A stretch of DNA of 64,000 nucleotides from Dyadobacter jiangsuensis (GCF_003014695.1 NZ_PYAS01000009.1:248001-312000); one strand, 5' to 3'. Positions 52,370 through 61,494 are shown, counted from the stretch's first letter. Numbers and translations: made by a program. Notes: generated by a model from the letters alone, not told the origin.

Positions 52370-53266
52370 TCAGCTTCTGGGATGAAATTCGGTGATGATT
52401 TGGCGGAGGTAATCGCGGTCGAGGTGGGTGTAAATCTCGGTAGTGGTAATGGACTCGTGTCCCAGCATTTCCTGCACCGCCCGCAAGCTCGCTCCCCCTT
52501 CGATGAGATGCGTCGCGAACGAATGCCGGAACGTATGCGGACTGACGTTTTTGTAGATCCCCGCTTTTTCGGACGCATCTTTGATCATCAGGAAGATCAT
52601 CACCCGTGAAAGTTGGCCGCCGCGCCGGTTCAGAAACACAATGTCTTCACTGCCCTTTTGAGGTGCAATATCGCCGCGCACGTGGTCGAGGTAGATTTGC
52701 GTGTATTTAATAGCCTCGCGGCCAATAGGTACCAGCCGCATTTTGTCGCCCTTCCCGATAATGCGCAGGAAGCCGATATCGAAATGGCAGTTGGTTAGTT
52801 GAAGGTCCGTGAGCTCCGAAACGCGCAGCCCCGAACTATACAATACCTCAATGATCGCACGGTTCCGGGTGCCTTCGGGCGTGGAATGGTCGATAGCGCT
52901 GAGCATTGTTTCAATTTCTTCATAGGAAAGCACATCGGGTAGTTTACGCGGCAGGCGAGGGGATTCCAGCAGTTCCGTGGGGTCTTCCGTGATTTCGTTT
53001 TCCAATAATAAATATTTGAAAAACGCCTTGATTCCCGAGAGCATGCGCGCCTGCGAATGCGCTGCGAGGCCGAGCTCGGCAATGTATTTGAGGAATGCCG
53101 AAAGGTGCTCTTCCTGCACGCGGGCAGGCGCAACGTCGATTTTGCTTAGTTCCAGAAATTCTTCCAGCTTTTCCACATCCCGTACATATGCTTCCACCGA
53201 GTTGCCCGACAGCGAGCGTTCGAGTCGGAGATAATTTTTAAAATGTTTGATGTAGCTTTGCCACAT
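52370..53266 (-). CDS. xerD: Site-specific tyrosine recombinase XerD
   Basis: A 298-aa recombinase for chromosome-dimer resolution at dif. ATG at 53266 (MWQSYIKHFKNYLRLERSLS) fits the Xer N-terminal SAM-like domain. Catalytic residues: Arg in SSGLRVSELTDL, Lys in IGKGDKMR, HxxR in HTFRHSFATHL, His in GHESITTTEIYTH and the nucleophile Tyr in the same segment. It is of chromosomal XerC/D type, not an integrase, and no attachment site or phage gene adjoins it. Confidence 0.93.
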   Translation of the reverse strand: MWQSYIKHFKNYLRLERSLSGNSVEAYVRDVEKLEEFLELSKIDVAPARVQEEHLSAFLKYIAELGLAAHSQARMLSGIKAFFKYLLLENEITEDPTELLESPRLPRKLPDVLSYEEIETMLSAIDHSTPEGTRNRAIIEVLYSSGLRVSELTDLQLTNCHFDIGFLRIIGKGDKMRLVPIGREAIKYTQIYLDHVRGDIAPQKGSEDIVFLNRRGGQLSRVMIFLMIKDASEKAGIYKNVSPHTFRHSFATHLIEGGASLRAVQEMLGHESITTTEIYTHLDRDYLRQIITEFHPRS

Positions 53267-53300
53267 AGCGAAAGAAGAATTAATGAATGCTACAAAGCAA

Positions 53301-53717
53301 ATGAAAAAGATATTGATCCTGAACGGCCCGAACCTGAATCTTTTGGGCAAAAGAGAGCCCGGTGTGTACGGGAATCAATCATTCGAAGATTATTTCGAAA
53401 CGCTGAAACCTATTTTTCCGGACGTAGAGCTGCATTACTTCCAGTCGAACCACGAGGGAGCGCTGATCGATAAAATTCATGAAGTAGGCTTCTCATTCGA
53501 CGGGATCGTGATTAATGCAGGCGGTTACACGCATACGTCCATTGCCCTCGCGGATGCGCTATCGTCCGTTACCACACCGGCGGTTGAAGTACATATTTCA
53601 AATATCCACGCTCGTGAGTCGTTCCGGCATCACAGTTACCTTACGTCACGCTGCAAGGGCATCGTTGCCGGGTTGGGGCTTAGGGGGTATGAATTGGCGG
53701 TAAGGTATTTTCTATGA
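53301..53717 (+). CDS. aroQ: 3-dehydroquinate dehydratase, type II
   Basis: A 138-aa shikimate-pathway enzyme. The ATG at 53301 (MKKILILNGPNLNLLG) is the family-typical start; ATG 53283 would add six residues and also lies behind AAGAAG. Active-site motifs: LNLLGKREPGVYG (Arg and Tyr), QSNHEGALIDKI, INAGGYTHTSIALADAL and VEVHISNIHARESFRHHS (catalytic His). Divergent from xerD by under 40 bp. Confidence 0.95.
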   Translation: MKKILILNGPNLNLLGKREPGVYGNQSFEDYFETLKPIFPDVELHYFQSNHEGALIDKIHEVGFSFDGIVINAGGYTHTSIALADALSSVTTPAVEVHISNIHARESFRHHSYLTSRCKGIVAGLGLRGYELAVRYFL

Positions 53718-53724
53718 CCGAATC

Positions 53725-53868
53725 GTCAGATGTGGTCAGATATTGTCAAGATGGTCATTGATTGTCAGGCATAGTTATAGATGTTGAAATTCTAAATGTA
53801 AACGATTAAAGCCGAATCTGACAACACTTGACTACACCTGACTATTTTTGACAATAGTGACCATTCAA
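53725..53868. repeat. Inverted array of about 10-bp units (locus B)
   Basis: Starts 7 bp after the aroQ stop. Left arm 53725-53774: five units beginning GTCA (GTCAGATGTG, GTCAGATATT, GTCAAGATG, GTCATTGATT, GTCAGGCATA). AT-rich spacer about 53775-53816. Right arm about 53818-53866: five reverse-complement-type units (CTGACAACAC, TTGACTACAC, CTGACTATTT, TTGACAATAG, TGACCATTC). The unit type matches locus A at 33279-33545. It lies between convergent aroQ and the M14 peptidase gene. Confidence 0.8.
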
Positions 53869-53870
53869 AA

Positions 53871-56357
53871 CTACCTAAACACCGCGTTCCCAAACAGCAC
53901 CTTGCCCTTTTCCAACATTGCACGGAACACCGGGTCGTCCATCAGGTAGATTACCTGCCCGCGGCCCATTTCCTGGGCGCCGATGATGAGGGTGTTTTTC
54001 AGCTTGCCGGCCATCTTGGTACCCACGAATCCGGCTTTGTAATTATCTTCTTTCAAATAGCCCACATTCCAGCCTTCTTTGAGGTAATCGCGCTCGTAGG
54101 CGTCGCGGACGATCGTGAAATAGGCATCGCCGCACCCAAATGCGAGCGGGTGGGTGCGATCCATCGTGATCTGGAACATGCTGCCCGGCGAGGAGTCGCT
54201 CGCGTCTTCACGCTGCTGTTCGCCGTATTTTTTGAAAGTATCCTCGTCTTTCCTTTTGTCGGAGAATTTTTTGGTTAAACCAAAACCCGGTTTATTGACG
54301 AATGCATCGGTGGCGTGCTCCATGGCGATCAGCTTGCCGCCATTTTTGATCCAGCCTTGAAGGGCTTCGAACTGCTTGTCCTGGATAATGTCGCCATAGC
54401 GGCCGTCCGGCAGAATCAATACATCGACTTCGTTCCAGGGCAGGGTAGCCAGTTTGGCGGCGTTGACAATCGTTACCGGGTATTTGATCTGTTGTTCGAA
54501 ATAATGCCAGACTGCCCCAAATGCTGTGGCAGAAACGCCGTCACCAGCCACGGCCACCACTTTCGGCGCTTTGAGCGCCACGACGTTGTCATTCCCGAAA
54601 TCAGGACCGGTGCTCACGAAGCCGGTTTTGACGGGCGTGAGTTTCACGGCGTGCTTGTTTGCCAGTGACGTAACCAGGTTATCGAACGGAATGCGTTCAT
54701 TGCCCTTTCGCGTGATGATCAATGTACCGGCCGCGTAGCTGTTTTTGTCCATTTCAAACGGCGTATTGGAGGTTTTGACCAGCACGCCACCCTTCAAGAG
54801 TTCCGCCAGGAAAGCGGCATCCGTTGCATTCGACCAGTTGGCCAGATAGGCGTAAGGCGGAGAGGCGGGTATCGTGTTTTCAGCCGCAACTGCCTGAATG
54901 GCAGCCGGCGCCAGTTTTTCTTTCAAACCATAGGCCTTTAATCCGAAAATATAGGCGAGGCCCCAGCTGGTAACATCGTATGTCACAGAATCTTCGAGCG
55001 CCGGCTTAGGATCAAACAGGATGCGCAGTAAATTGGATTTGGGTTGATAGGCGCTGATCAACAGGTCATTATCATCTATTTTGAGCGTCTGTTCGGTTAG
55101 GGTAGTTAGCTCCGTACCTTTCGCCGACGATGATTTACCCGCGATACCGTAGTTGAACCCCTGGCGATCGAGCCATTTACCGAATGCCCGCGTATTTTCA
55201 CCATTGCCGGCTTTGATTACATAGGTTTTGAAATTTCCTGCCGGCGAGGTGGCTGCGTCCTGATGAAAGCGGATAAACTCGGTTACGACTTTTTCCTTTT
55301 GGGACATTACCGCTTCCAATGTGGCCAGGCTGGTAGCGTAGTGATGCGCAATGCGGTTGTTAAGGGTAAGCGTATCATGTTCGTTCACGCGTTCGAGCGC
55401 GAGGCCCGCGCGTCCGCCCCCGCCTTGCTCGTACGTAACGCCTATGGCGCCATTGGCCGTTGGCCAGGTGTCGCCGTAGCTGGGGTAAAACAAGTCGTAG
55501 TCGTTCCGTGTGAAGTAGGCCCAGTTGTTTTTATCGAAATACTTGCGGCAATACTCGCCCACGAGGTCGTTGAACTGACGTTGCCAGGCTGTTACGTCCT
55601 TATTGTAGGGCTTTGCGGCAGGAGGGAAGTAGTAGCTCCGCGCGGCGCCCATTTCGTGGAAATCAGCGTGGAAATGCGGCATCCACTGGTTGTACAATGC
55701 AATGCGCTCCTGGGTTTCCTTCTGCGTTTGCCAGGCCCAATCGCGGTTGAGGTCGAAAAGGTAGTGGTTGAAACGCCCGCCGGGCCACGGTTCGTCATGT
55801 TCGAGTGCAAATGGTGTAACATCTGGTGAAGCATTTTGAACACGGTTGTACCATTGTGTATAGCGCTCGTAACCGTCGGGATTGATGCAGGGGTCGACGA
55901 GGATCACCATGTTTTTGAGAAAATCCTGTGTGAGTGCGTTGTCTTTGTTGAGCAGCTCGTAGAGCACTTTCATACTCGTGTTGGCCGACACCGATTCGTT
56001 CCCATGGACATTGTAGCTCAGCCAGACGATCGGCGGGACGGCGGCATCGGCTTTGCCTGGGAGCAGGCCGATACTTTTCAGGTGATTGGTGCGGATCGTT
56101 TCGAGTTTCGCGATGTTTTCCGGTGAAGACACAAATGCAAGCATCAGCGGGCGGCCCTCATTGGTGGTGCCATATCGGACGAGCTTCATCCTGTCGGCGT
56201 TTTGTGACTGAACCGTTTTGAAATAGTCAACGATCAGATGGTGGTACGCAAATCGGGAACCGAGCGGGAAGCCCAGGAATTGATCCGGCGTCTGAGTTTG
56301 TGCAAATGCAGTTTGAATCGAAAGCAAAATGAAAAGGAAGCGGATCAGTCTGGTCAT
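53871..56357 (-). CDS. Secreted M14-family zinc carboxypeptidase with C-terminal GATase-like domain
   Basis: An 828-aa exported metallopeptidase. ATG at 56357 gives a signal peptide (MTRLIRFLFILLSIQTAFAQ). The M14 catalytic domain about 30-370 shows zinc ligands His and Glu in SYNVHGNESVSANTS and a third His in HFHADFHEMG, plus the general-base Glu in VTYEQGGG-like sequence near 320. The C-terminal half has a Rossmann-like GATase-1 fold: VVAVAGDGVSATAFG and VDVLILPDGRYG, with WIKNGGKLIAMEH. Such fusions are frequent in Bacteroidota and likely degrade extracellular peptides. Its stop lies 3 bp from the locus B array. Confidence 0.88.
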   Translation of the reverse strand: MTRLIRFLFILLSIQTAFAQTQTPDQFLGFPLGSRFAYHHLIVDYFKTVQSQNADRMKLVRYGTTNEGRPLMLAFVSSPENIAKLETIRTNHLKSIGLLPGKADAAVPPIVWLSYNVHGNESVSANTSMKVLYELLNKDNALTQDFLKNMVILVDPCINPDGYERYTQWYNRVQNASPDVTPFALEHDEPWPGGRFNHYLFDLNRDWAWQTQKETQERIALYNQWMPHFHADFHEMGAARSYYFPPAAKPYNKDVTAWQRQFNDLVGEYCRKYFDKNNWAYFTRNDYDLFYPSYGDTWPTANGAIGVTYEQGGGGRAGLALERVNEHDTLTLNNRIAHHYATSLATLEAVMSQKEKVVTEFIRFHQDAATSPAGNFKTYVIKAGNGENTRAFGKWLDRQGFNYGIAGKSSSAKGTELTTLTEQTLKIDDNDLLISAYQPKSNLLRILFDPKPALEDSVTYDVTSWGLAYIFGLKAYGLKEKLAPAAIQAVAAENTIPASPPYAYLANWSNATDAAFLAELLKGGVLVKTSNTPFEMDKNSYAAGTLIITRKGNERIPFDNLVTSLANKHAVKLTPVKTGFVSTGPDFGNDNVVALKAPKVVAVAGDGVSATAFGAVWHYFEQQIKYPVTIVNAAKLATLPWNEVDVLILPDGRYGDIIQDKQFEALQGWIKNGGKLIAMEHATDAFVNKPGFGLTKKFSDKRKDEDTFKKYGEQQREDASDSSPGSMFQITMDRTHPLAFGCGDAYFTIVRDAYERDYLKEGWNVGYLKEDNYKAGFVGTKMAGKLKNTLIIGAQEMGRGQVIYLMDDPVFRAMLEKGKVLFGNAVFR

Positions 56358-56611
56358 AGGAAGTGAAACGGCGTAAGTAGGTAAACCCAAAGTTAAAAAG
56401 TTACCGGAATTACAGCCACGGCGAAAGTGATAAAAAAAAGTTTGTGTTAAATCTTGTTGAAAATGAGTTAACTAAAAATTAATTGATTTTTATTTGCGGC
56501 CGGAACTTGCTTTTTAAAATCCGACCCTGCATCTTTGCACCACGTTACGGAAACGCAAACGGAAAAAGTGAAAGAAAGTGTTGAAAAAACGCACGAAGTA
56601 GGAGACCAGTC

Positions 56612-56683
56612 GGCCCATTCGTCTAGCGGTTAGGACACGACCCTTTCACGGTTGAAACAGGGGTTCGATTCCCCTATGGGTCA
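56612..56683 (+). tRNA. tRNA-Glu (anticodon TTC)
   Basis: 72-nt tRNA. Acceptor arms GGCCCAT and ATGGGTC, D-arm TCGTCTAGCGGTTAGGACA, anticodon stem CGACC/GGTTG with loop CTTTCAC (anticodon TTC), and T-arm AGGGGTTCGATTCCCCT. CCA is not encoded. It is isolated, and no integrase or direct repeat of the tRNA 3' end was seen downstream. Confidence 0.96.
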
Positions 56684-56719
56684 CAAAACCGTGCAACGGC
56701 ACTTTTAAGTAACTTGTTT

Positions 56720-56757
56720 AAAGCCAGTCAGATGCATCATCTTGACTGGCTTTTTTT
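56720..56757 (+). terminator. tRNA-Glu transcript terminator
   Basis: Perfect 11-bp stem AAAGCCAGTCA / TGACTGGCTTT with a 12-nt loop, followed by TTTTC, 37 bp after the tRNA. Confidence 0.92.
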
Positions 56758-56792
56758 CTTGCATTACGTCGGCTCGTTCGCGTCGGCGCCTT

Positions 56793-56850
56793 TGCAAAAA
56801 ATGCGGAAGCGGTGGTATGTTTTCATATCACCGCTTCCGCGCTTTTTGCA
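56793..56850 (-). terminator. Long hairpin 3' of the T9SS-cargo gene
   Basis: A 27-nt arm pair with three mismatches (TGCAAAAA.., core GCGGAAGCGGTG / CACCGCTTCCGC) lies 30 bp beyond the stop of the minus-strand T9SS gene. The A/T-rich stem ends supply a T-tract (GCAAAAAG side) on either strand. Likely terminator. Confidence 0.7.
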
Positions 56851-56858
56851 TGATGTGC

Positions 56859-56879
56859 ATCGCACGATAATCGTGCGAT
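56859..56879. repeat. Perfect 21-bp palindrome
   Basis: ATCGCACGAT, one A, then ATCGTGCGAT, ending directly before the stop codon of the T9SS-cargo gene. It could be a protein-binding site, or a tight hairpin helping the longer one downstream to stop or stabilise the mRNA. Confidence 0.6.
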
Positions 56880-58379
56880 CTACTTCTTAACGAATCTGTG
56901 TGTGTTGACAGTGCCGTCAGTTTGAACCAGCCGGACGAGGTATGTCCCGCTCACGAGATTTTTTACATCCAGCGACTGGTCACTTTCGAATCCTGCCGGT
57001 CGAATATGCTCGGAAACGATGATACCGGCAGCTGAAATGATCTGAATGCGAGAAACCGACCTACCATTGCCCGTGTGAACGGTGATTCTATCAGTCGCCG
57101 GATTTGGCCATATGATGAGCGCTCCTTTTTCAAATTCGGCGGTGCGGATGCGGCTGTATGCAAACGTCCCGTCCCGGTCGATCATTTTAAGGCGGTAGTA
57201 GTTCTTTCCGGCCAATGGGGCTTTGTCGACGAAGCGATATTCTTTAAGGACATTGCTTTCGCCATATGATTTGACAGACCCGATTACAGCCCAGTTACGG
57301 GTGTCGGTACTTTGCTGGACTTCGAAAGACTCACTGTTAGTCTCCATGCTCGTCGACCAGGAAAGGAGTGCCGTTTGGTTTTCAGGAACAACGTCGAACG
57401 CCACCAATGTTACGGGCAATGGCGGTGCAACTGACCCAATGCCGATCTGGGTGATGGTCGTGCCCGCCGGAATGGTGCCGCTGATCGTGCTGCCCTCGGT
57501 GTTGCCTGTTGCGTTGGCAGCGCCGCTCAGATCGATCCATGATGAGCCGTTCCATCCGATCAGACGCAGGTTTGAGGTTGCAGCAAAGCCGGCGGCGTCA
57601 GGCATCGAAACGGTGACGGCCAGGCCATCATCGTCGGTTGCATTGGCGGCGATCCAGTCCCAGCTACCCAATGTAAATACTGATTCAATCGGCGCCGAAA
57701 CTGCACTGGCATCTTCGATATTGGAAGTCTGGTAGGCGGTTGACAGGTGCGCTGTTGCACTCGCCGGGGCGGATATGGACAGCAAGCGGGAATCGGTGCC
57801 GCTTCCGACTGGGAAGCTGAATGAGTCGTTCCCCACCTTGCCCACGTAGCCGTTTATATGTTGCGCGTCCGTGGTCCCGCCGGTGTATGATGCGTCATTT
57901 TGAAAGCGCAATTCACCGGCTGATGTATTCGCCCGAACTGTTGTGGTAATGCCGTTCTGGAAATTCGCCGATGTAAATACATTCGCCCCCGCCGTATTGG
58001 TGATATCAAACTGGCTGGCGGCGCCATTTTTGAGTACCAGCGTCGAAAAATTGGGTGCCACGGTTCCGCTTATCTGTTGCGCACCCGGAGAGCCCAGCGG
58101 GCCGTTGAAATTGTCGGTACTGCCGCCGGTACCGTTCGCGTTGTAGGAGCCATTTACCCTTAGGGCATTGGTAGCCGATTCGAAATGATCGAATATCGAG
58201 CCAAATGCAGCCGTATAAGCTGATCCCACGGCGCTGGTTACTTCGGTGTGCGTGTCGTAATTGCTGACGTAACCGAAATTGTTAAATGTGGTCCCGTCAA
58301 CAAAGACCTGGGCATTGGCCTGCTGGAAGCCCAACAGCAGCATGCCGCCGACGGCCATGTTGATGTGTTTTCTTTTCAT
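56880..58379 (-). CDS. T9SS-secreted surface protein
   Basis: A 499-aa exported protein. Signal peptide MKRKHINMAVGGMLLLGFQQ..ANA (about 23 residues). The N-terminal 300 residues are Asn/Thr/Gly/Ser-rich beta structure without a recognised enzyme motif. Residues about 330-410 form a fibronectin-like domain (PVTLVAFDVVPENQTALLSW, YYRLKMIDRDGTFAYSRIR) and the end (IIWPNPATDRITVHTG ... SGTYLVRLVQTDG, HRFVKK) is a type A T9SS C-terminal sorting domain. Secreted or attached to the outer surface; binding role unknown. It follows the S74 gene by 32 bp. Confidence 0.85.
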   Translation of the reverse strand: MKRKHINMAVGGMLLLGFQQANAQVFVDGTTFNNFGYVSNYDTHTEVTSAVGSAYTAAFGSIFDHFESATNALRVNGSYNANGTGGSTDNFNGPLGSPGAQQISGTVAPNFSTLVLKNGAASQFDITNTAGANVFTSANFQNGITTTVRANTSAGELRFQNDASYTGGTTDAQHINGYVGKVGNDSFSFPVGSGTDSRLLSISAPASATAHLSTAYQTSNIEDASAVSAPIESVFTLGSWDWIAANATDDDGLAVTVSMPDAAGFAATSNLRLIGWNGSSWIDLSGAANATGNTEGSTISGTIPAGTTITQIGIGSVAPPLPVTLVAFDVVPENQTALLSWSTSMETNSESFEVQQSTDTRNWAVIGSVKSYGESNVLKEYRFVDKAPLAGKNYYRLKMIDRDGTFAYSRIRTAEFEKGALIIWPNPATDRITVHTGNGRSVSRIQIISAAGIIVSEHIRPAGFESDQSLDVKNLVSGTYLVRLVQTDGTVNTHRFVKK

Positions 58380-58411
58380 AATTAAATCCGGTTGAAAGAG
58401 AGAAAGGGAAA

Positions 58412-59575
58412 TTACTTCGCCACCGACTTGTCGGCACCGCCGTTGCCTAGGAGCTTTTCAACGCTTGCTTTTAAGCCATTGAGCTCGCTGCTCATCCCGG
58501 CCATGCCTCCTTTGAGTGCTGCATTCTCTTTTTTCAATGCTTCGATTTCGGCCTGCTGGTCCTGAATCGCTTTGGTAAGCAGTGGGGTCATTTTACTGTA
58601 ATCGACCATCCAGGGTTTCGAAACATCAGCGCCACCTCTGGTAACAGCTTCCGGAAACACCGTGTAAAGCTGCTGGGCAATGTACCCCGTGTGGTTGGTT
58701 GTTTTGTTGGCCTTGTAGTTATAGTCGCTAACCTGAATTTTCATCAGGTCCTCAATGCCATACTTTGTATCGCGAATATTCTCTTTCAAGCGTTGATCCG
58801 AGGTGGAGTTGTAAGTTACCCCGCTCCCTGCACCGGCAGATATGTTTCCATAATAGGTACCTCCGGCTCTAAACATAATAAATTGGTCAAGACCTGTTCC
58901 GGCAGTGGCCTTCTCGAGAGTTAAGAGCCCGTTCAAATCGCTGCTGGAAGACCTGATCCATTGACCAACGCCTGATGGAGTTTGCAGGGAAAGTCTTGAG
59001 TTCTCGGAGAAACCTACGAAGGGGTCAACTACCCCGATAGTCACGTTTCCGTCTTCGTTGACCCGCATTCTCTCGAGATTACCGGAAGTATTGAAGGCAA
59101 TTGCTGTTTGGTTAGAAGTTCCATCACCTTTGTAAATGCCCATGACGTTCGCGGATGTTGTAAAGAAGCCATTGGCATACGGACCAAAATACAATCCTCC
59201 GATTATATCATTATTGGCCAGCGGGGTCGGAGAGGCGTAAGTGCCTTGCGCGGACATCAGAAATAGACCCGGCCCGGTTGAGGTTCCGTATCCTTTAAAA
59301 TAATGATCGTTACCGGCACCGGTACCTTTGTTGTCGGCAACCACTTCTATTAAACCAACCGGTGCGAGCGTTCCCACTGAAAGCTGGCCCTCGATGGCGG
59401 CACTGTTGGCCGGGGCGGCCGAATTGGCAAACGTACTTCCGATTGCGGTGTTGCCATTGACGGAAAGCTTGCTTCCCGGCGAAGTGGTTCCGATGCCCAC
59501 ATTTCCTGTTTGAGCGAACACGGCAGCGCATGCAAATGAGAGCAGCGTTGCTGCCAGGTAAGTAGTTTTTTTCAT
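58412..59575 (-). CDS. Secreted tail-fibre-like protein with S74 intramolecular chaperone
   Basis: A 387-aa protein. Signal peptide MKKTTYLAATLLSFACAAVF..AQ, then TGNVGIGTTSPGSKLSVNG (the GIGT-SP repeat typical of such proteins), a beta-rich middle and a C-terminal peptidase-S74-type chaperone: YNSTSDQRLKENIRD (catalytic Ser/Lys region) and HTGYIAQQLYTVFPEAV, with a final coiled coil (QQAEIEALKKENAALKGG). S74 domains self-cleave in phage tail spikes after trimer assembly. Here it probably forms a trimeric surface fibre. No phage gene is nearby. Confidence 0.86.
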   Translation of the reverse strand: MKKTTYLAATLLSFACAAVFAQTGNVGIGTTSPGSKLSVNGNTAIGSTFANSAAPANSAAIEGQLSVGTLAPVGLIEVVADNKGTGAGNDHYFKGYGTSTGPGLFLMSAQGTYASPTPLANNDIIGGLYFGPYANGFFTTSANVMGIYKGDGTSNQTAIAFNTSGNLERMRVNEDGNVTIGVVDPFVGFSENSRLSLQTPSGVGQWIRSSSSDLNGLLTLEKATAGTGLDQFIMFRAGGTYYGNISAGAGSGVTYNSTSDQRLKENIRDTKYGIEDLMKIQVSDYNYKANKTTNHTGYIAQQLYTVFPEAVTRGGADVSKPWMVDYSKMTPLLTKAIQDQQAEIEALKKENAALKGGMAGMSSELNGLKASVEKLLGNGGADKSVAK

Positions 59576-60099
59576 GAGTTAAATGGTTAAATGGACGTCA
59601 AGTAAAGATTAGGTGTAAAAACGGTTACATTTTGTTCGGGCATAGTGATCCTTTGCCTTGGACATTCGAAGGTTTCAAATACAGATTGCAAGCATGGAAC
59701 AATGGCTAGCGATCCGGGCTGTGAAGACCGGTACTAACTTGCGGGTGAGGGAAGGTGGTAGAATGGAATTGACTGGGTATGTGTATAGTGCTGGTTCTCA
59801 TATAGGAAGTGATTGCCTGAAAACGTTGAGTTGCGAAGAGCGACGTCCCGGGTGAGCCGCTATGTTTTCCAAATATTGCGAAGTATTTCTAATATAATAT
59901 ATAATTTATTAGTCGAAATAATTCAATACATATCGCATGATATGTGACCGATAGTGTAGTTGTGCGGTTTGAAAGTGGTCGGAAAGCATGTCGGCGTGCA
60001 CCTTCAGGCGTGCACGAGAACCTTTGTTTCGGATGTGAAGAATTCGTTAAATCTGTAAGGTGCAGTTACTTCCAATCCGGTCAATCGGTATATTTCTTT
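59576..60099. other. 524-bp intergenic region
   Basis: No convincing gene. It contains a very AT-rich tract (59885-59915), an inverted repeat ACATATC/GATATGT (59928-59945), a 9-bp direct repeat GGCGTGCAC (59993-60001 and 60007-60015) and a possible promoter for the epimerase gene (TTTG at 60023-60026, 21 bp, TAAATCTG at 60048-60055, one mismatch to TAnnTTTG). Confidence 0.5.
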
Positions 60100-61128
60100 A
60101 TGAAAGTATTGGTAACCGGCAGCGCGGGGTTTATCGGGTTTCATACTGTGGTGAAGCTGCTCCAAGAGGGTTTCGAAGTAGTAGGCCTCGATAATATCAA
60201 CGATTATTATTCGCCCCAGCTCAAATACGCGAGGCTCAAAGAAACGGGAATCAGGCAGGACCAGATCAAATGGTACCAGCTTGTACAAAGCTCGGTTAGC
60301 AGCCGTTACCGGTTCGTGCGGATGAACCTGGAAGATAAGCAGCAGCTTTTCAGTCTTTTTCAGTCGGAACGGTTCGATTATGTGATCAATCTCGCCGCGC
60401 AGGCGGGTGTGCGGTACTCGATCGAGAACCCGGATGTTTATGTGCAGTCCAACATCATCGGGTTTCATTACGTGCTGGAAGCATGCCGCTATTTCCCGCC
60501 CAGGCATCTTGTACATGCATCGTCATCGTCGGTGTACGGCGCGAATGCTAAAATCCCGTTTGTGGAAGATGATAAAGCCGATTCACCGATGAGTCTCTAT
60601 GCGGCAACAAAGAAGGGCAATGAACTGATGGCGCATGCATACAGTCATCTCTATCAAATACCCGTCACGTGCCTGCGGTTCTTTACGGTGTATGGCCCAT
60701 GGGGGCGTCCCGACATGGCACCGATGCTCTTCGCCCGGGCGATCCAGGAAGGTGAGCCGATCCAGGTATTTAATAATGGAGAAATGGAGCGCGACTTTAC
60801 ATTTGTCGGCGACATTGTAGAAAGTGTGGCGCAGACCATGACCGCGAATTTTGATGAAGAGCCGCCGTACCGGGTATTGAATATCGGCAATGGGTCGCCT
60901 GTCAATCTCATGAAATTTATTGAAGAACTCGAATGGAGTTTGGGGGCAAAAGCGATCAAACATTTTTTACCAATGCAGGCAGGAGATGTCCCCAGAACCT
61001 GGGCAAGTGGTGAAAACCTTGAAAAGATCACGCATTATAAACCTCAGGTTTCCCTCAGCCGGGGAATAGCGGAATTTGCCCGGTGGTACCTCGAATATAG
61101 CAACCGGCTAATGGCCTATTATGGCTGA
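60100..61128 (+). CDS. NAD-dependent nucleotide-sugar epimerase (UDP-glucuronate 4-epimerase-like)
   Basis: A 342-aa extended SDR. ATG at 60100 (MKVLVTGSAGFIGFHTVVKL) places the GxxGxxG cofactor motif at residues 7-13. Catalytic YAATKKGNE (Tyr-x3-Lys) follows SSSSVYGAN; GLDNINDYYSPQLKYARL and FFTVYGPWGRPDMAPMLF are typical of UDP-glucuronate 4-epimerases, which interconvert UDP-GlcA and UDP-GalA for capsule or LPS-type polysaccharide. The longer frame upstream has no family similarity. It stands alone. Confidence 0.88.
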   Translation: MKVLVTGSAGFIGFHTVVKLLQEGFEVVGLDNINDYYSPQLKYARLKETGIRQDQIKWYQLVQSSVSSRYRFVRMNLEDKQQLFSLFQSERFDYVINLAAQAGVRYSIENPDVYVQSNIIGFHYVLEACRYFPPRHLVHASSSSVYGANAKIPFVEDDKADSPMSLYAATKKGNELMAHAYSHLYQIPVTCLRFFTVYGPWGRPDMAPMLFARAIQEGEPIQVFNNGEMERDFTFVGDIVESVAQTMTANFDEEPPYRVLNIGNGSPVNLMKFIEELEWSLGAKAIKHFLPMQAGDVPRTWASGENLEKITHYKPQVSLSRGIAEFARWYLEYSNRLMAYYG

Positions 61129-61494
61129 ACAACCTTCCAAATTGCTTCTTATTTCAATCTCGATTTACCAACTAGTTCACGCAATTGTGGAGCTAGTTCT
61201 CGCTTAGGATCAGTCATTTGCAGATTTTGCATTTTTTCAACTTTTATTTTTCTCATTAAATTTTAGGGTTGCTTGTCACAAAAATTGTGTCTGAGAATAC
61301 ACTAGGGCCGATTTTGTTAATTTATTGCTTATCGAGTGGAGCGTTTCAATGATTTTGCGAGCAATATTATTCTACAAGTATAAAATCTTTTCTAGGTCTT
61401 TGTAGTATATTTGGAACGAACGAAAGTATCGGCTTCAAATTGTATATAACATTCGATTATTCCGTTCGCATCGCCCACTTATTTTTTACGCTCT
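61129..61494. other. 366-bp AT-rich intergenic region
   Basis: No gene seen. An inverted repeat AACTAG/CTAGTT brackets about 17 bp near 61170-61200. A TATATTTG box at 61408-61415 fits the -7 element TAnnTTTG but has no clear -33 partner. It presumably holds the promoter of the T9SS gene that follows. Confidence 0.4.

Noticed and set aside
52370..53266. Phage or island integrase
   Set aside because: The protein is a chromosomal XerD by length and motifs, and neither a phage gene nor an attachment repeat is nearby.
56612..56683. tRNA-Glu as an island insertion site
   Set aside because: No integrase adjoins it and no duplicated tRNA 3' end was seen in the following sequence.
59658..59855. 65-codon plus-strand frame in the intergenic region before the epimerase
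   Set aside because: TTG start, no motif, no ribosome-binding context, and composition typical of non-coding sequence.
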